Under the pieces are notes generated by a model. The model made no database searches. It was not told where the DNA came from and worked only from the letters and a program-made list of their open reading frames with translations. Made by a program: the position numbers and the translations under genes. Shown here piece by piece: positions 1 to 5,750 of a stretch of 5,750 nt of DNA (the stretch's first letter is position 1; the number at the start of each line of letters is the position of its first letter). This stretch comes from Chloroflexota bacterium (GTDB lineage: Bacteria; Chloroflexota; Ktedonobacteria; Ktedonobacterales; Ktedonobacteraceae): positions 1-5,750 of the forward strand of contig VBJK01000040.1 in the NCBI GenBank assembly GCA_005879655.1. Direction: 5' to 3'.

Positions 1-19
1 CTGAGAGCGTAAAGAGGAA
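1..19. other. Probable host flank on the 3' side of the element
   Basis: This is the short sequence beyond the TAA tail and proposed duplication, too short to identify. Positions 3-17 resemble 5513-5527 at 13 of 15 bases in the same orientation, which is discussed as a finding. Confidence 0.45.
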
Positions 20-27
20 CGCATCAT
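20..27. repeat. Candidate target-site duplication, 3' copy
   Basis: The plus-strand octamer cgcatcat (minus ATGATGCG) directly abuts and slightly overlaps the TAA tail and is repeated exactly at 5649-5656. It lies where a target-site duplication must lie, but 8 bp is short for a LINE and the A/T bases at its edge could be shared with the tail. Confidence 0.45.
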
Positions 28-44
28 TATTATTATTATTATTA
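27..44 (-). repeat. (TAA)6 terminal tail of the LINE
   Basis: Six perfect TAA units on the minus strand (ATT on the plus strand) directly follow GGAAT. The run ends in TGATGCG, which belongs to the proposed target-site duplication. A TAA-repeat tail instead of poly(A) is a known I-factor trait and marks the 3' end of the element. Confidence 0.85.
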
Positions 45-175
45 ATTCCTATTACCCTCGCAGGCGCTGCCAGTGCGAGCCTCGTCATGTGTGTCTACTT
101 CCTGTCTCTGTTTATAGTTCTCTTCTGGCCTCAGCGGCTTCCAACTGCTCTTCTACCCAGTATTGCTATATTATC
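45..175 (-). other. 3' UTR of the LINE
   Basis: This 131-nt stretch lies between the ORF2 stop (TAA, 178-176) and the (TAA)6 tail, with no further coding potential. It has no polyadenylation signal that I can defend and no poly(A) tract. Its main feature is a GC-rich bulged stem-loop at 79-57. In LINEs the 3' UTR is typically what the RT recognises to start first-strand cDNA synthesis. Confidence 0.75.
57..79 (-). promoter_or_regulatory. GC-rich bulged stem-loop next to the 3' tail, candidate RT recognition hairpin
   Basis: On the minus strand: CTCGCA (79-74), CT bulge (73-72), GGC (71-69), loop AGC (68-66), GCC (65-63), TGCGAG (62-57). This gives a 6-bp outer stem and 3-bp inner stem, all Watson-Crick, with a two-base bulge on the 5' side. 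Only 12 nt separate it from the tail. Stem-loops at this place followed by short tandem repeats are recognised by the RT of LINEs such as eel UnaL2. The pairing is observed; the role is inferred. Confidence 0.55.
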
Positions 176-3100
176 TTACGATTCCATTCTATCTGTTGCA
201 GTGATGTATTCCAGCGTGTATTTTATCAGTTTTATATCTCCTAGAAGTCTCCCTAGCCGCATGTTCCCTCCTCCAACTTCTTTCCTAAGCCTTTTCCTTT
301 CTTCTCTGTAGTTTCGGCACTCCAGGAGATAATGCTCCACTGTCTCTTTTCCGTATCCGCACTGGCAGTATGGAGAATTCTTGATGCCAAAACGGTTGAG
401 ATAGCGGTTCAACCCACAGTGTCCTGTCCGCAGTTGCGCGATTTTTGCGGCTTCGTTTCTGTTTGTGATAGCGTTGTACAGTTTTGGGCCCGAGTTTGTT
501 TTCTGTCCCCTCATGATGTGTCGCAATGCTGTTGCGGACTTGGTATTCCCGCTCCATGTGGTATGCCACTGTTTCTTGGCCAATGCTTTGATATGCCTTA
601 CGCGTGCTGATTTAAGTGGTTTGTAATTGTGTGGTCGACTCAATGTAGGGTCCGTCGCTGCCTTCTTTGCCTCCATGTCTGCGCGCTCATTTCCTTCTAT
701 CTCAGCATGACCTGGTATCCATATTATTTCGATTTGTAGGTTCGTATTTTCGTTTGCGATTTCCTCCACGCTATCAAGAACATCTTTGATAATAGTTTGT
801 CCAGATTGTCTTCGAGGGTGGTCAATAGCTTTGATTCCTGCTTGGCTATCCGTGTATATGCGGCCGATCTGGCTTTCGCTATGGTTCCGTAGTTGTTTGA
901 CTGCTAGGTGTAGGGCTGAGAGTTCCGCTGTGTATACATTGAACTGTGCTTCATTCCCGAGATGCTGATGGCTTGCTTCATTCGTTCCAAGGTTATACGC
1001 CGCTGCTCCCATTTTACCGTCTATGCCTGAGCCGTCTGTGTAGATCGTTACTATTGTTTCATCTGCATGTATTTGAGTTTCGTTATGTAGATCTTTCGCA
1101 TTGTCTTTTGTTGTCTCGATTTTGATTTTTGCGGTTGGTGTCCACCACGGAGGTCGAATATGTGTCTCGATTGTCTCAATCTTTTCGCATGTGTAAGGGA
1201 ACTGTTGCAGTGTATTCTCGAAGTTCGATCTATGTGAGATACATGCTGTTCTTGTTCGCAGGGCGTTAGTTAGCCATTCATGTATTGGGTGTTTCGATGG
1301 GAGTGACTGCATCCGGGTAGTTGCTTGGAGCACCTTGGTTTGAAGTCGAATCCATGCTGGTTGTAGGCCTGTCTCTATCTCCATTGCCGCAGTAGGTGTA
1401 GTTCTGTAGCAGCCGAGGATAGCTTTCATAGCGAGTCTCTGAATGATAGTTAATTTCCGAGCCTGTGCTGAGCCTGCTACACTTCCATCGCCCTTGGGGC
1501 GATGCCATATTACGGCAGCGTAATCTGTGCGAGGTGCGACAACTGCTTGAAATAGTTGTCGTACTTGCGAATATGGTGCTCCCCATGTGGTTTTTGCTAT
1601 GCCTGACAATGCCATTGCTGCGTTTGTGCCTCTCTTGACGACTTGCTGTAGGTGTGACTTGAATCGTAGTTCTTGATCGAAGATGACTCCTAGGTATTTG
1701 GCTTCGTTTGATGGCTCGATTTTGACCCCGTTGATGGTGATTGATGCCTTTGTCTCCGCCTTTCTGTTACGAGTATAATGCACTAGAATATACTTAGAAG
1801 TTTCGAACTGTGCTCCATGCTTCTTCCTCCATTCCTCAGCTTCATTGAGGATTAGTTTGAGCTTGCGCGTGTTCTCTTTGTCCGAGTTGCCTTGGACTCC
1901 ATAAACGATATCGTCAATAAATCCCAGGCCTGTTACATCGTGTCGCGCTGCTATATCAAGGAGGTCCGCATTGTAGTACATATATAATAATGGCGACAGG
2001 GGAGACCCCTGTGGTACACCTGCTGGTGTAGGTATATTATATTCCGGTTTTGCTCCATTGAATTGAAGTTGTGTGCTTCGGCCTTGTAGAAAGCTGGCGA
2101 CCCATAATGAGATTGTCTGGGGTATTCGGCGTTTACGTAGGTTGTGTATAAGCCGATCATGATGTACGTTGTTGAAAGCGCCAGCAACATCCATGTAAAT
2201 CGCTGTATATATCTTCTTATCCTTCCATGCTCGGTGAATGTTTTCCGACATTATCATCATGGCATCTTCCGCGCTTCTACCCGGACGCCCTCCAAAATGG
2301 TGTAGTGGGAGTAAGTCATGTGTCTCGGTAAGATAGCTGACGATCTCTGTGATAACACTTTCCATTACCTTGCCCAGCGTATTCTCGAGAGCGATTGGCC
2401 GATATGCTTTGACTTTGGAGTAGTCCGGCTTGCTCGGTTTTCTGAGTACCACAGTAGTCGTCTGCTTGAACGGTTTAGGGAAGTGCCCGAGTCTGAGGCT
2501 TGCTTGCATTAGTGCCTGTAGGTGATGCTCGATGGCGGGTAGTGCGTTCTTCAGGACTCTGTTTGAGATCTCGTCTGGGCCGGGTGCTTTGTCAGGAGTT
2601 AGGCGGTTGACTGCCTCTCGTATCTGCCGTATTGTAATCTGCTCTTCGTATGTGACTTCCTGCGGGTACACTGCTGTGGGGATGTCCGTGAGGTCTGCTG
2701 GCGGTGGTTCAGGGAAGAAGGATTTCTGGAGTGCGTTGACCTTTTGTTCATATGTTGCTGCATGGCCGTTGAGGGTAGGAATGAATGTCGACGTGGGAGC
2801 GTTAGTGATATACTTTTTGATTTGCCATATGGTTTTGCCATCGGCGTTATTCACGTATTCTTTCCATTTCCTCGCCTTGGCTCGTTCAATCTCTTGTATA
2901 TATTCGTCTGATTTCGCTTTCCATGCAGCTTTGTCTACTGAGTCGTACGTTCGTCCAAATATCCTTCTCAGACGGTTTGCCTCCCTTCGCAGTCTGGATA
3001 GTTCTGCAGTCCACCATCGCTTACTGTGTGGGTTTGGCCGTTTCCGAGGAGTCGTTTCCTGAACTGCTTTCGTGATAGCTTGCACGAGCTGTTCCGCATA

Positions 3101-3940
3101 TTTATCGACGTCCGCACTTGTGGTTGTATTCTCGTTAATTGAGTTCAGGTTCGGCATGTAAAGTCCTAGTTTGTATTTCAGCTCCTCCCAGTTTGTCTTA
3201 GCGTAGTTGTATGCCGGGAGGAATTGAGGCTCTTCTATTTGCATCGCGATCGTAGTCTCTATTGGAAGATGGTCTGAGCCGTGATCGTGGTCTTCTGCTA
3301 TTCGACATGTTATAATGCGGTTCACTGCCTCGTTGGAGCCCCAGACCAAGTCTATCGCGGTGCCAGCGTTGGGATACGTTACAGTTCCTGGCGGAAGTAA
3401 CAGAGTCAGCTCTAGTTCAGCCATCATTTCCACTAGTGTATCCGCTTCCTCGTCATGTCGTGTATATCCCACCGGATTCCATACAGGATGATGTGTATTG
3501 AAGTCGCCTCCTATTATGATTATGCCGTAGTTGTGTACGTTAATATTGTTTCGAAGGTATTCGTGAAGTTCCCTGATTAGGCTTTTGTCGCACGGGTTAT
3601 AGACATTGATAATCAGGTGAGGTTTCGAATTAGCTGTGGTTAGCCTTATCGCAGTTACATCGCTGAAGGGGAGTGCTAGCGGTGCAATTTGGGATGCTGG
3701 GAGAAGGCTATTGTTTACATATATTGCGGATCGTGGCTGTGTGTCGTCATCGGGTGTTGTTGGTTCTATTAGCGTCCATGCATGATGTATGGGTGATGAT
3801 TTCGTATACGTTGACCAATATTGTTCTTGTAGCAATAATATTCCATATCGTTTCGTGTCGGGGTCGTTAAGAATGCCATGAGTTCGTTCTCTGCTCTTGT
3901 GTAGATTATTCTGTAATATTCCGAGGTGAGTCGCCATCAT
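176..3940 (-). CDS. LINE ORF2: endonuclease / reverse transcriptase / RNase H polyprotein
   Basis: Catalyses target-primed reverse transcription. Numbered from the ATG at 3940 (1254 aa). Endonuclease/exonuclease/phosphatase domain, about 2-227: N12 (ILQNN), E39 (LLLQEQ), Y114 (INVYNP), D146 and N148 (GGDFN), D197 (IDLVW), D223-H224 (SDHLPI). Linker with RWWTAELSRLRRE near 308-320. Reverse transcriptase, about 430-765: LTPDKAPGPD 448-457, AYRPIAL 512-518, FGGRPGRS 549-556, catalytic D584 in YMDVAGAF, PQGSPLSPLL 643-652, catalytic D676-D677 in FIDD, KYLGVIFD 748-755. RNase H, about 963-1095: D969 (YTDGS), E1006 (TAEL), D1031 (TDS), H1078 (PGHAE), D1088 (NERAD). C-terminal CCHC: C1192, C1194, H1203, C1208. 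All expected catalytic residues are present. A longer frame starts at an ATG at 4009 inside ORF1; I prefer 3940 or 3937 because one of these overlaps the ORF1 stop and the endonuclease fold begins right after. The codon at 3937 has the better context (A at -3, G at +4). Confidence 0.95.
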   Translation of the reverse strand: MMATHLGILQNNLHKSRERTHGILNDPDTKRYGILLLQEQYWSTYTKSSPIHHAWTLIEPTTPDDDTQPRSAIYVNNSLLPASQIAPLALPFSDVTAIRLTTANSKPHLIINVYNPCDKSLIRELHEYLRNNINVHNYGIIIIGGDFNTHHPVWNPVGYTRHDEEADTLVEMMAELELTLLLPPGTVTYPNAGTAIDLVWGSNEAVNRIITCRIAEDHDHGSDHLPIETTIAMQIEEPQFLPAYNYAKTNWEELKYKLGLYMPNLNSINENTTTSADVDKYAEQLVQAITKAVQETTPRKRPNPHSKRWWTAELSRLRREANRLRRIFGRTYDSVDKAAWKAKSDEYIQEIERAKARKWKEYVNNADGKTIWQIKKYITNAPTSTFIPTLNGHAATYEQKVNALQKSFFPEPPPADLTDIPTAVYPQEVTYEEQITIRQIREAVNRLTPDKAPGPDEISNRVLKNALPAIEHHLQALMQASLRLGHFPKPFKQTTTVVLRKPSKPDYSKVKAYRPIALENTLGKVMESVITEIVSYLTETHDLLPLHHFGGRPGRSAEDAMMIMSENIHRAWKDKKIYTAIYMDVAGAFNNVHHDRLIHNLRKRRIPQTISLWVASFLQGRSTQLQFNGAKPEYNIPTPAGVPQGSPLSPLLYMYYNADLLDIAARHDVTGLGFIDDIVYGVQGNSDKENTRKLKLILNEAEEWRKKHGAQFETSKYILVHYTRNRKAETKASITINGVKIEPSNEAKYLGVIFDQELRFKSHLQQVVKRGTNAAMALSGIAKTTWGAPYSQVRQLFQAVVAPRTDYAAVIWHRPKGDGSVAGSAQARKLTIIQRLAMKAILGCYRTTPTAAMEIETGLQPAWIRLQTKVLQATTRMQSLPSKHPIHEWLTNALRTRTACISHRSNFENTLQQFPYTCEKIETIETHIRPPWWTPTAKIKIETTKDNAKDLHNETQIHADETIVTIYTDGSGIDGKMGAAAYNLGTNEASHQHLGNEAQFNVYTAELSALHLAVKQLRNHSESQIGRIYTDSQAGIKAIDHPRRQSGQTIIKDVLDSVEEIANENTNLQIEIIWIPGHAEIEGNERADMEAKKAATDPTLSRPHNYKPLKSARVRHIKALAKKQWHTTWSGNTKSATALRHIMRGQKTNSGPKLYNAITNRNEAAKIAQLRTGHCGLNRYLNRFGIKNSPYCQCGYGKETVEHYLLECRNYREERKRLRKEVGGGNMRLGRLLGDIKLIKYTLEYITATDRMES
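3935..3940 (-). promoter_or_regulatory. ORF1 stop / ORF2 start overlap (ATGATG), probable termination-reinitiation site
   Basis: On the minus strand the bases read TATATGATGGCG. The ORF1 stop TGA is at 3939-3937. Two tandem ORF2-frame ATGs lie at 3940-3938 and 3937-3935, so the stop overlaps the first by two bases and the second by one (TGATG). The second ATG has A at -3 and G at +4. The arrangement mirrors the UAAUG junction known from the silkworm LINE SART1, where ORF2 is made by ribosomes that terminate ORF1 and restart. I found no classic X-XXY-YYZ slippery heptamer upstream. The overlap is read directly; the mechanism is inferred. Confidence 0.7.
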
Positions 3941-5424
3941 ATATACGGAGTAGATAGTTGATTCCGTAGTATTTCTCCTTCTTCCTTCTTTTGCTGGCGC
4001 ATCGGACATTCATGGAACCATGCACAATGTGGACCTTTGCAGTTTGCACACGATGTCGTTTCGCTTTGGCATTCCCTTGTTTCATGTTCCTGTGCACATT
4101 TTCCACACCTCGCTTTCTTTGTGCATGCACTTGCCTTATGTCCATATGCCTGACACTTGAAGCACTGTTTTATTTGGCATTGCGGTATATACCTTTCGGT
4201 TATTGCGTAATGTCGGTGCTCGATGTGTATTCCCATTTCGGTGCATTCCTCCGCTTCCTTAGGGCATTTGAAAGAGATTACAATCGACTGCGTAGGTGCA
4301 TTTGGGTTCCGGGGTCGTTTCATTAGCGGCTCAACCCTTTCGGCTGTTGTTTTCGTTTTCTCAGAGTTGACGCCTTGAATTCGCGCGGTGATTTCTTCGG
4401 GCGTGTCTTTGTCGAAGTTGATATCGTATTTGGACACGCCATGTATTACTACGCGGTGGAGTGTCTCAATTATGTTTCCTCCTTCGAGAGCCTCTTTCCA
4501 ATCTAGGCTTCGTAGTTCCTCAGCCTCCTGTTCCGTTGCGCATCGAATTTTGATTCCGTTGTTGATTGTCTTCTGGGCTTTGCGGATTTTTACTTCTTTT
4601 CCTGCGGCCGTGATGGCTTGTTGAAGGCTGTTTGTGAGTGCTTCCTCGCTCATGTTTGTCACTTTGTCCTTCATGTTGTCGCTGGCATTGCGTGTTGATA
4701 ACATTACTTCGGTTTTCGCCCTTTCTCGCTTAAGTTTTTCGGTACGTACCTTTATCCTGGTTTCCGAGTGAGAGGAGTGATTTCCGGCTTCGTTTGTAGC
4801 TGTATTTCTTTTGACAGCTTGGGCATAGGTTTGAGTCGGTTCCGTGATAGCTTTTGTGAGTTTCGCAAGCTGTTCCTCGATATTGCGCAAACGCGTGCTG
4901 TCATCGGCAAGCAACGGCTTCCCTAGCTGTATGCGGCATTCCTTGAGTTCCTCTTTTATCGCTGTGATTTGGCCGATGGCCAGGCCGATGGCTTGCTGAA
5001 GGTCGTATTTGTCTCCTTTCCTGAGTGAATCTTTTCCTAGGATGATTTGGACCTTCTTCAGCACGTCGATGGGGTCATCCGAGGATGGTGCAGTGGTGAC
5101 TTCATCGCTTTGTTCGCTGACTTGCTCCGTGCTTGTCGCATTTGCACCCTTGGGCCTTGTCGGTCCCCTCTTTTTTGGTGCCATAGCCCCGGCCGCGTCA
5201 GGAGGCGTGCAGCACTGTTGCGTGGGTGTACGAGGTACGATACTGCTTTTGGAGAAGGCGGCATTGCAGTCTTCTTCCTCTGCGCTCCAGTTTTCAGTGG
5301 TTTCAGGATGTTTTTTGAGTACGGTAATGCTGTTCTCCACGCATTTGGGGCCGGCCGGCTCCGCAGCGCTGGCTGTTTTACTTGTCCCGAGGGTGGTGAT
5401 CGGCGTTTTTGCTGGCTTTGACAT
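3937..5424 (-). CDS. LINE ORF1: gag-like nucleic-acid-binding protein with three zinc knuckles
   Basis: Expected role: binds element RNA and forms the ribonucleoprotein for retrotransposition, with nucleic-acid chaperone activity. Numbered from the ATG at 5424 (495 aa), the N-terminal ~110 residues are low-complexity (A/P/T/K/S) with a basic patch APKKRGPTRPK near 82-92. A charged, helical, probably coiled-coil part follows (about 120-200) and ends in a TYAQAVKRN motif. A mixed alpha/beta region (about 225-410, with RVVIHGVSKYDI) may be RRM-like. Near the C-terminus are C421-C424-H429-C434 (CX2CX4HX4C), C440-C443-H447-C452 (CX2CX3HX4C) and C459-C462-H466-C473 (CX2CX3HX6C), then a KKEEGE tail. 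The frame stays open upstream to a GTG at 5451, but GTG is an unlikely fungal start. ATG 5424 has G at -3 (GCCGCTATGT) and is the first ATG after a 206-nt ATG-free leader. The stop TGA (3939-3937) lies inside the ORF2 start. Confidence 0.93.
   Translation of the reverse strand: MSKPAKTPITTLGTSKTASAAEPAGPKCVENSITVLKKHPETTENWSAEEEDCNAAFSKSSIVPRTPTQQCCTPPDAAGAMAPKKRGPTRPKGANATSTEQVSEQSDEVTTAPSSDDPIDVLKKVQIILGKDSLRKGDKYDLQQAIGLAIGQITAIKEELKECRIQLGKPLLADDSTRLRNIEEQLAKLTKAITEPTQTYAQAVKRNTATNEAGNHSSHSETRIKVRTEKLKRERAKTEVMLSTRNASDNMKDKVTNMSEEALTNSLQQAITAAGKEVKIRKAQKTINNGIKIRCATEQEAEELRSLDWKEALEGGNIIETLHRVVIHGVSKYDINFDKDTPEEITARIQGVNSEKTKTTAERVEPLMKRPRNPNAPTQSIVISFKCPKEAEECTEMGIHIEHRHYAITERYIPQCQIKQCFKCQAYGHKASACTKKARCGKCAQEHETRECQSETTSCANCKGPHCAWFHECPMRQQKKEEGEILRNQLSTPYI
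3972..3992 (-). promoter_or_regulatory. 21-nt polypurine run upstream of the ORF1/ORF2 junction
   Basis: The minus strand carries an uninterrupted A/G run (AAAAGAAGG...GGAGAAA) encoding the KKEEGE part of ORF1, ending about 31 nt before the first ORF2 ATG. A purine-rich, unstructured stretch upstream of a stop-start overlap could help hold a terminating ribosome, as short 18S-complementary motifs do in some viral reinitiation sites. It may equally just reflect the Lys/Glu-rich ORF1 tail. The run is observed; the role is speculative. Confidence 0.3.
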
Positions 5425-5648
5425 AGCGGCGCCTTGGTGAAAAATTTTCACCTCCGTTGTGGGGGAGTAAGAGACGCTTTGTGTTCGGGTTTTTTGAGTT
5501 GAATGGGTGCTAGAGTGCGTAAGGAGGCTCTACCTGCTCTTACGAGCGGTTAAGCGGGTTGGTGTTGTTGCTGTGTCGGGTTGTGTTCCTCTTCGCGTTC
5601 CTTGGTCAGGATCGGAAGATTTTGTCAGCTCATTCACAACATTGTTTG
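5425..5648 (-). promoter_or_regulatory. 5' leader (5' UTR) of the LINE, probable site of the internal promoter
   Basis: This region lies between the ORF1 ATG and the proposed 5' boundary. There is no minus-strand ATG from 5630 down to 5425, while ATGs occur at 5642 and 5633, each opening only a two-codon ORF (ATG TTG TGA; ATG AGC TGA). The part at about 5555-5595 is CA/CAA-rich and probably unstructured. LINEs normally carry an internal promoter at the 5' end, but I recognise no TATA box or known promoter motif here. The right boundary is uncertain (see the direct-repeat entries). Confidence 0.55.
5436..5452. repeat. 17-bp perfect palindrome (8-bp arms, 1-nt centre) just upstream of ORF1
   Basis: Plus-strand arms ggtgaaaa (5436-5443) and ttttcacc (5445-5452) are exact reverse complements around a single A at 5444. 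The palindrome ends 11 nt before the ORF1 ATG at 5424. In DNA it could be a dyad protein-binding site. In RNA it could fold into a 6-bp hairpin with a 5-nt loop beside the start codon. No function is shown by the sequence. Confidence 0.6.
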
Positions 5649-5656
5649 CGCATCAT
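5649..5656. repeat. Candidate target-site duplication, 5' copy
   Basis: This is an exact copy of the octamer at 20-27 in the same orientation. If it is real, the element begins with CAAACAATG at 5648 on the minus strand. Support comes from the exact match and the anchored position of the partner. Against it are the short length and the two mini-ORFs it would leave at the start of the leader. Confidence 0.45.
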
Positions 5657-5750
5657 GTGGGTCTATCAACCATCAGCTCCATTCTTGCGAATTTGTCCCA
5701 ATAGACTATGAACCTTTACGTCTCCTCACAGTCCCAGTGGATATCAACAT
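5657..5750. other. Probable host flank on the 5' side of the element
   Basis: This lies outside the proposed duplication and does not continue the CA-rich leader. I see no recognisable gene, RNA or repeat in these 94 bp. They could still be element sequence if the 5' boundary is wrong. Confidence 0.4.

Larger units (their letters stand above)
27..5648 (-). mobile_element. Full-length I/Tad-like non-LTR retrotransposon (LINE), apparently intact
   Basis: Seen: two long minus-strand ORFs (495 and about 1254 codons) overlap by 4 nt, follow a leader with no ATG in its last ~206 nt, and are followed by a short 3' UTR and a perfect (TAA)6 tail. No LTRs or terminal inverted repeats were found. Family knowledge: gag-like ORF1 with CCHC knuckles plus an apurinic-like endonuclease, RT and RNase H in ORF2 is the architecture of the I/Tad group; a TAA-repeat tail is known from the Drosophila I factor. 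Inference: the RT block wording (FGGRPGRS, MDVAGAF, FIDD) points to a fungal family. The 3' end at the tail is firm. The 5' end at 5648 depends on the proposed 8-bp target-site duplication and could be off by 100 nt or more. No internal stop or frameshift was seen, so the copy looks young. Confidence 0.93.

Noticed and set aside
27..44. Ordinary genomic microsatellite (ATT)6
   Set aside because: Its place directly after the LINE 3' UTR and in tail orientation explains it as the element's terminal repeat.
87..311. Plus-strand ORF of 74 codons across the ORF2 C-terminus and 3' UTR
   Set aside because: It lies antisense to ORF2 and the 3' UTR, is low-complexity (L/S/F-rich), and has no recognisable domain.
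2532..3062. Plus-strand ORF of 176 codons
   Set aside because: It is fully antisense to the endonuclease-RT linker and start of the RT in ORF2. Its Ser/Cys/Arg-rich translation looks like a shadow of the real frame.
3941..4009. ORF2 starting at the ATG at 4009
   Set aside because: It would lie 70 nt inside ORF1 downstream of many other ATGs, and it adds 23 residues before the conserved endonuclease start. The stop-overlapping ATGs are more plausible.
3906..4145. Minus-strand ORF of 79 codons across the ORF1/ORF2 junction
   Set aside because: It is the third minus frame, overlapping the zinc-knuckle region and the ORF2 start. It is Arg/Lys-rich with no motif, and its span is explained by the two real ORFs.
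5009..5440. Plus-strand ORF of 143 codons with hydrophobic stretches
   Set aside because: It is antisense to the Ala/Pro/Thr-rich N-terminus of ORF1, whose GC-rich codons give Val/Leu/Ala-rich reverse translations. No family is recognised.
5425..5451. ORF1 starting at GTG 5451 (nine more residues)
   Set aside because: Nuclear genes of fungi start almost always at ATG. The ATG at 5424 has a reasonable context and is the first after the ATG-free leader.
5536..5547. Small inverted repeat gctc-ttac-gagc in the leader
   Set aside because: Four-base arms with a four-base loop are expected by chance in a leader of this length.

Overview
The window is almost entirely one full-length non-LTR retrotransposon (LINE) on the minus strand. 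It has no introns, no LTRs, and none of the rRNA, tRNA, CRISPR or bacterial-type features I looked for. The reverse transcriptase blocks (AYRPIAL, FGGRPGRS, MDVAGAF, PQGSPLSPLL, FIDD) and the layout (gag-like ORF1 with three zinc knuckles; ORF2 with endonuclease, RT, RNase H and a C-terminal CCHC) resemble fungal LINEs of the I/Tad type. The host is therefore most likely a filamentous fungus. That host call rests on recalled family resemblance, not on a database search.

Layout in transcription order, from right to left: a probable host flank (about 5657-5750); a leader (about 5425-5648) whose last ~206 nt contain no ATG and are rich in CA/CAA, with a 17-bp palindrome 11 nt before the start codon; ORF1 (5424-3937, 495 aa, nucleic-acid-binding protein); ORF2 (3940-176, about 1254 aa, endonuclease/RT/RNase H polyprotein); a short 3' UTR (175-45) ending in a bulged GC-rich stem-loop (79-57); a perfect (TAA)6 tail (44-27); and a few bases of 3' flank (26-1). 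An exact 8-base direct repeat, ATGATGCG, abuts the tail and recurs at 5649-5656. It is the best candidate target-site duplication and would make the element about 5.6 kb.

The two ORFs work as one mobile unit. The ORF1 protein is expected to package the RNA. The ORF2 endonuclease nicks the target and its RT copies the RNA from the 3' end, probably recognising the 3' stem-loop and TAA tail. RNase H then removes the template. ORF2 appears to be coupled to ORF1 by an overlapping stop/start (ATGATGG, with the ORF1 TGA inside it), which suggests termination-reinitiation.

Both ORFs are uninterrupted and every catalytic residue I could check is present, so this looks like a young and possibly competent copy with no visible repeat-induced point mutation damage. 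I saw no novel defence or metabolic system. The points worth following up are the ORF junction, the 3' stem-loop, the leader palindrome and the insertion boundaries.
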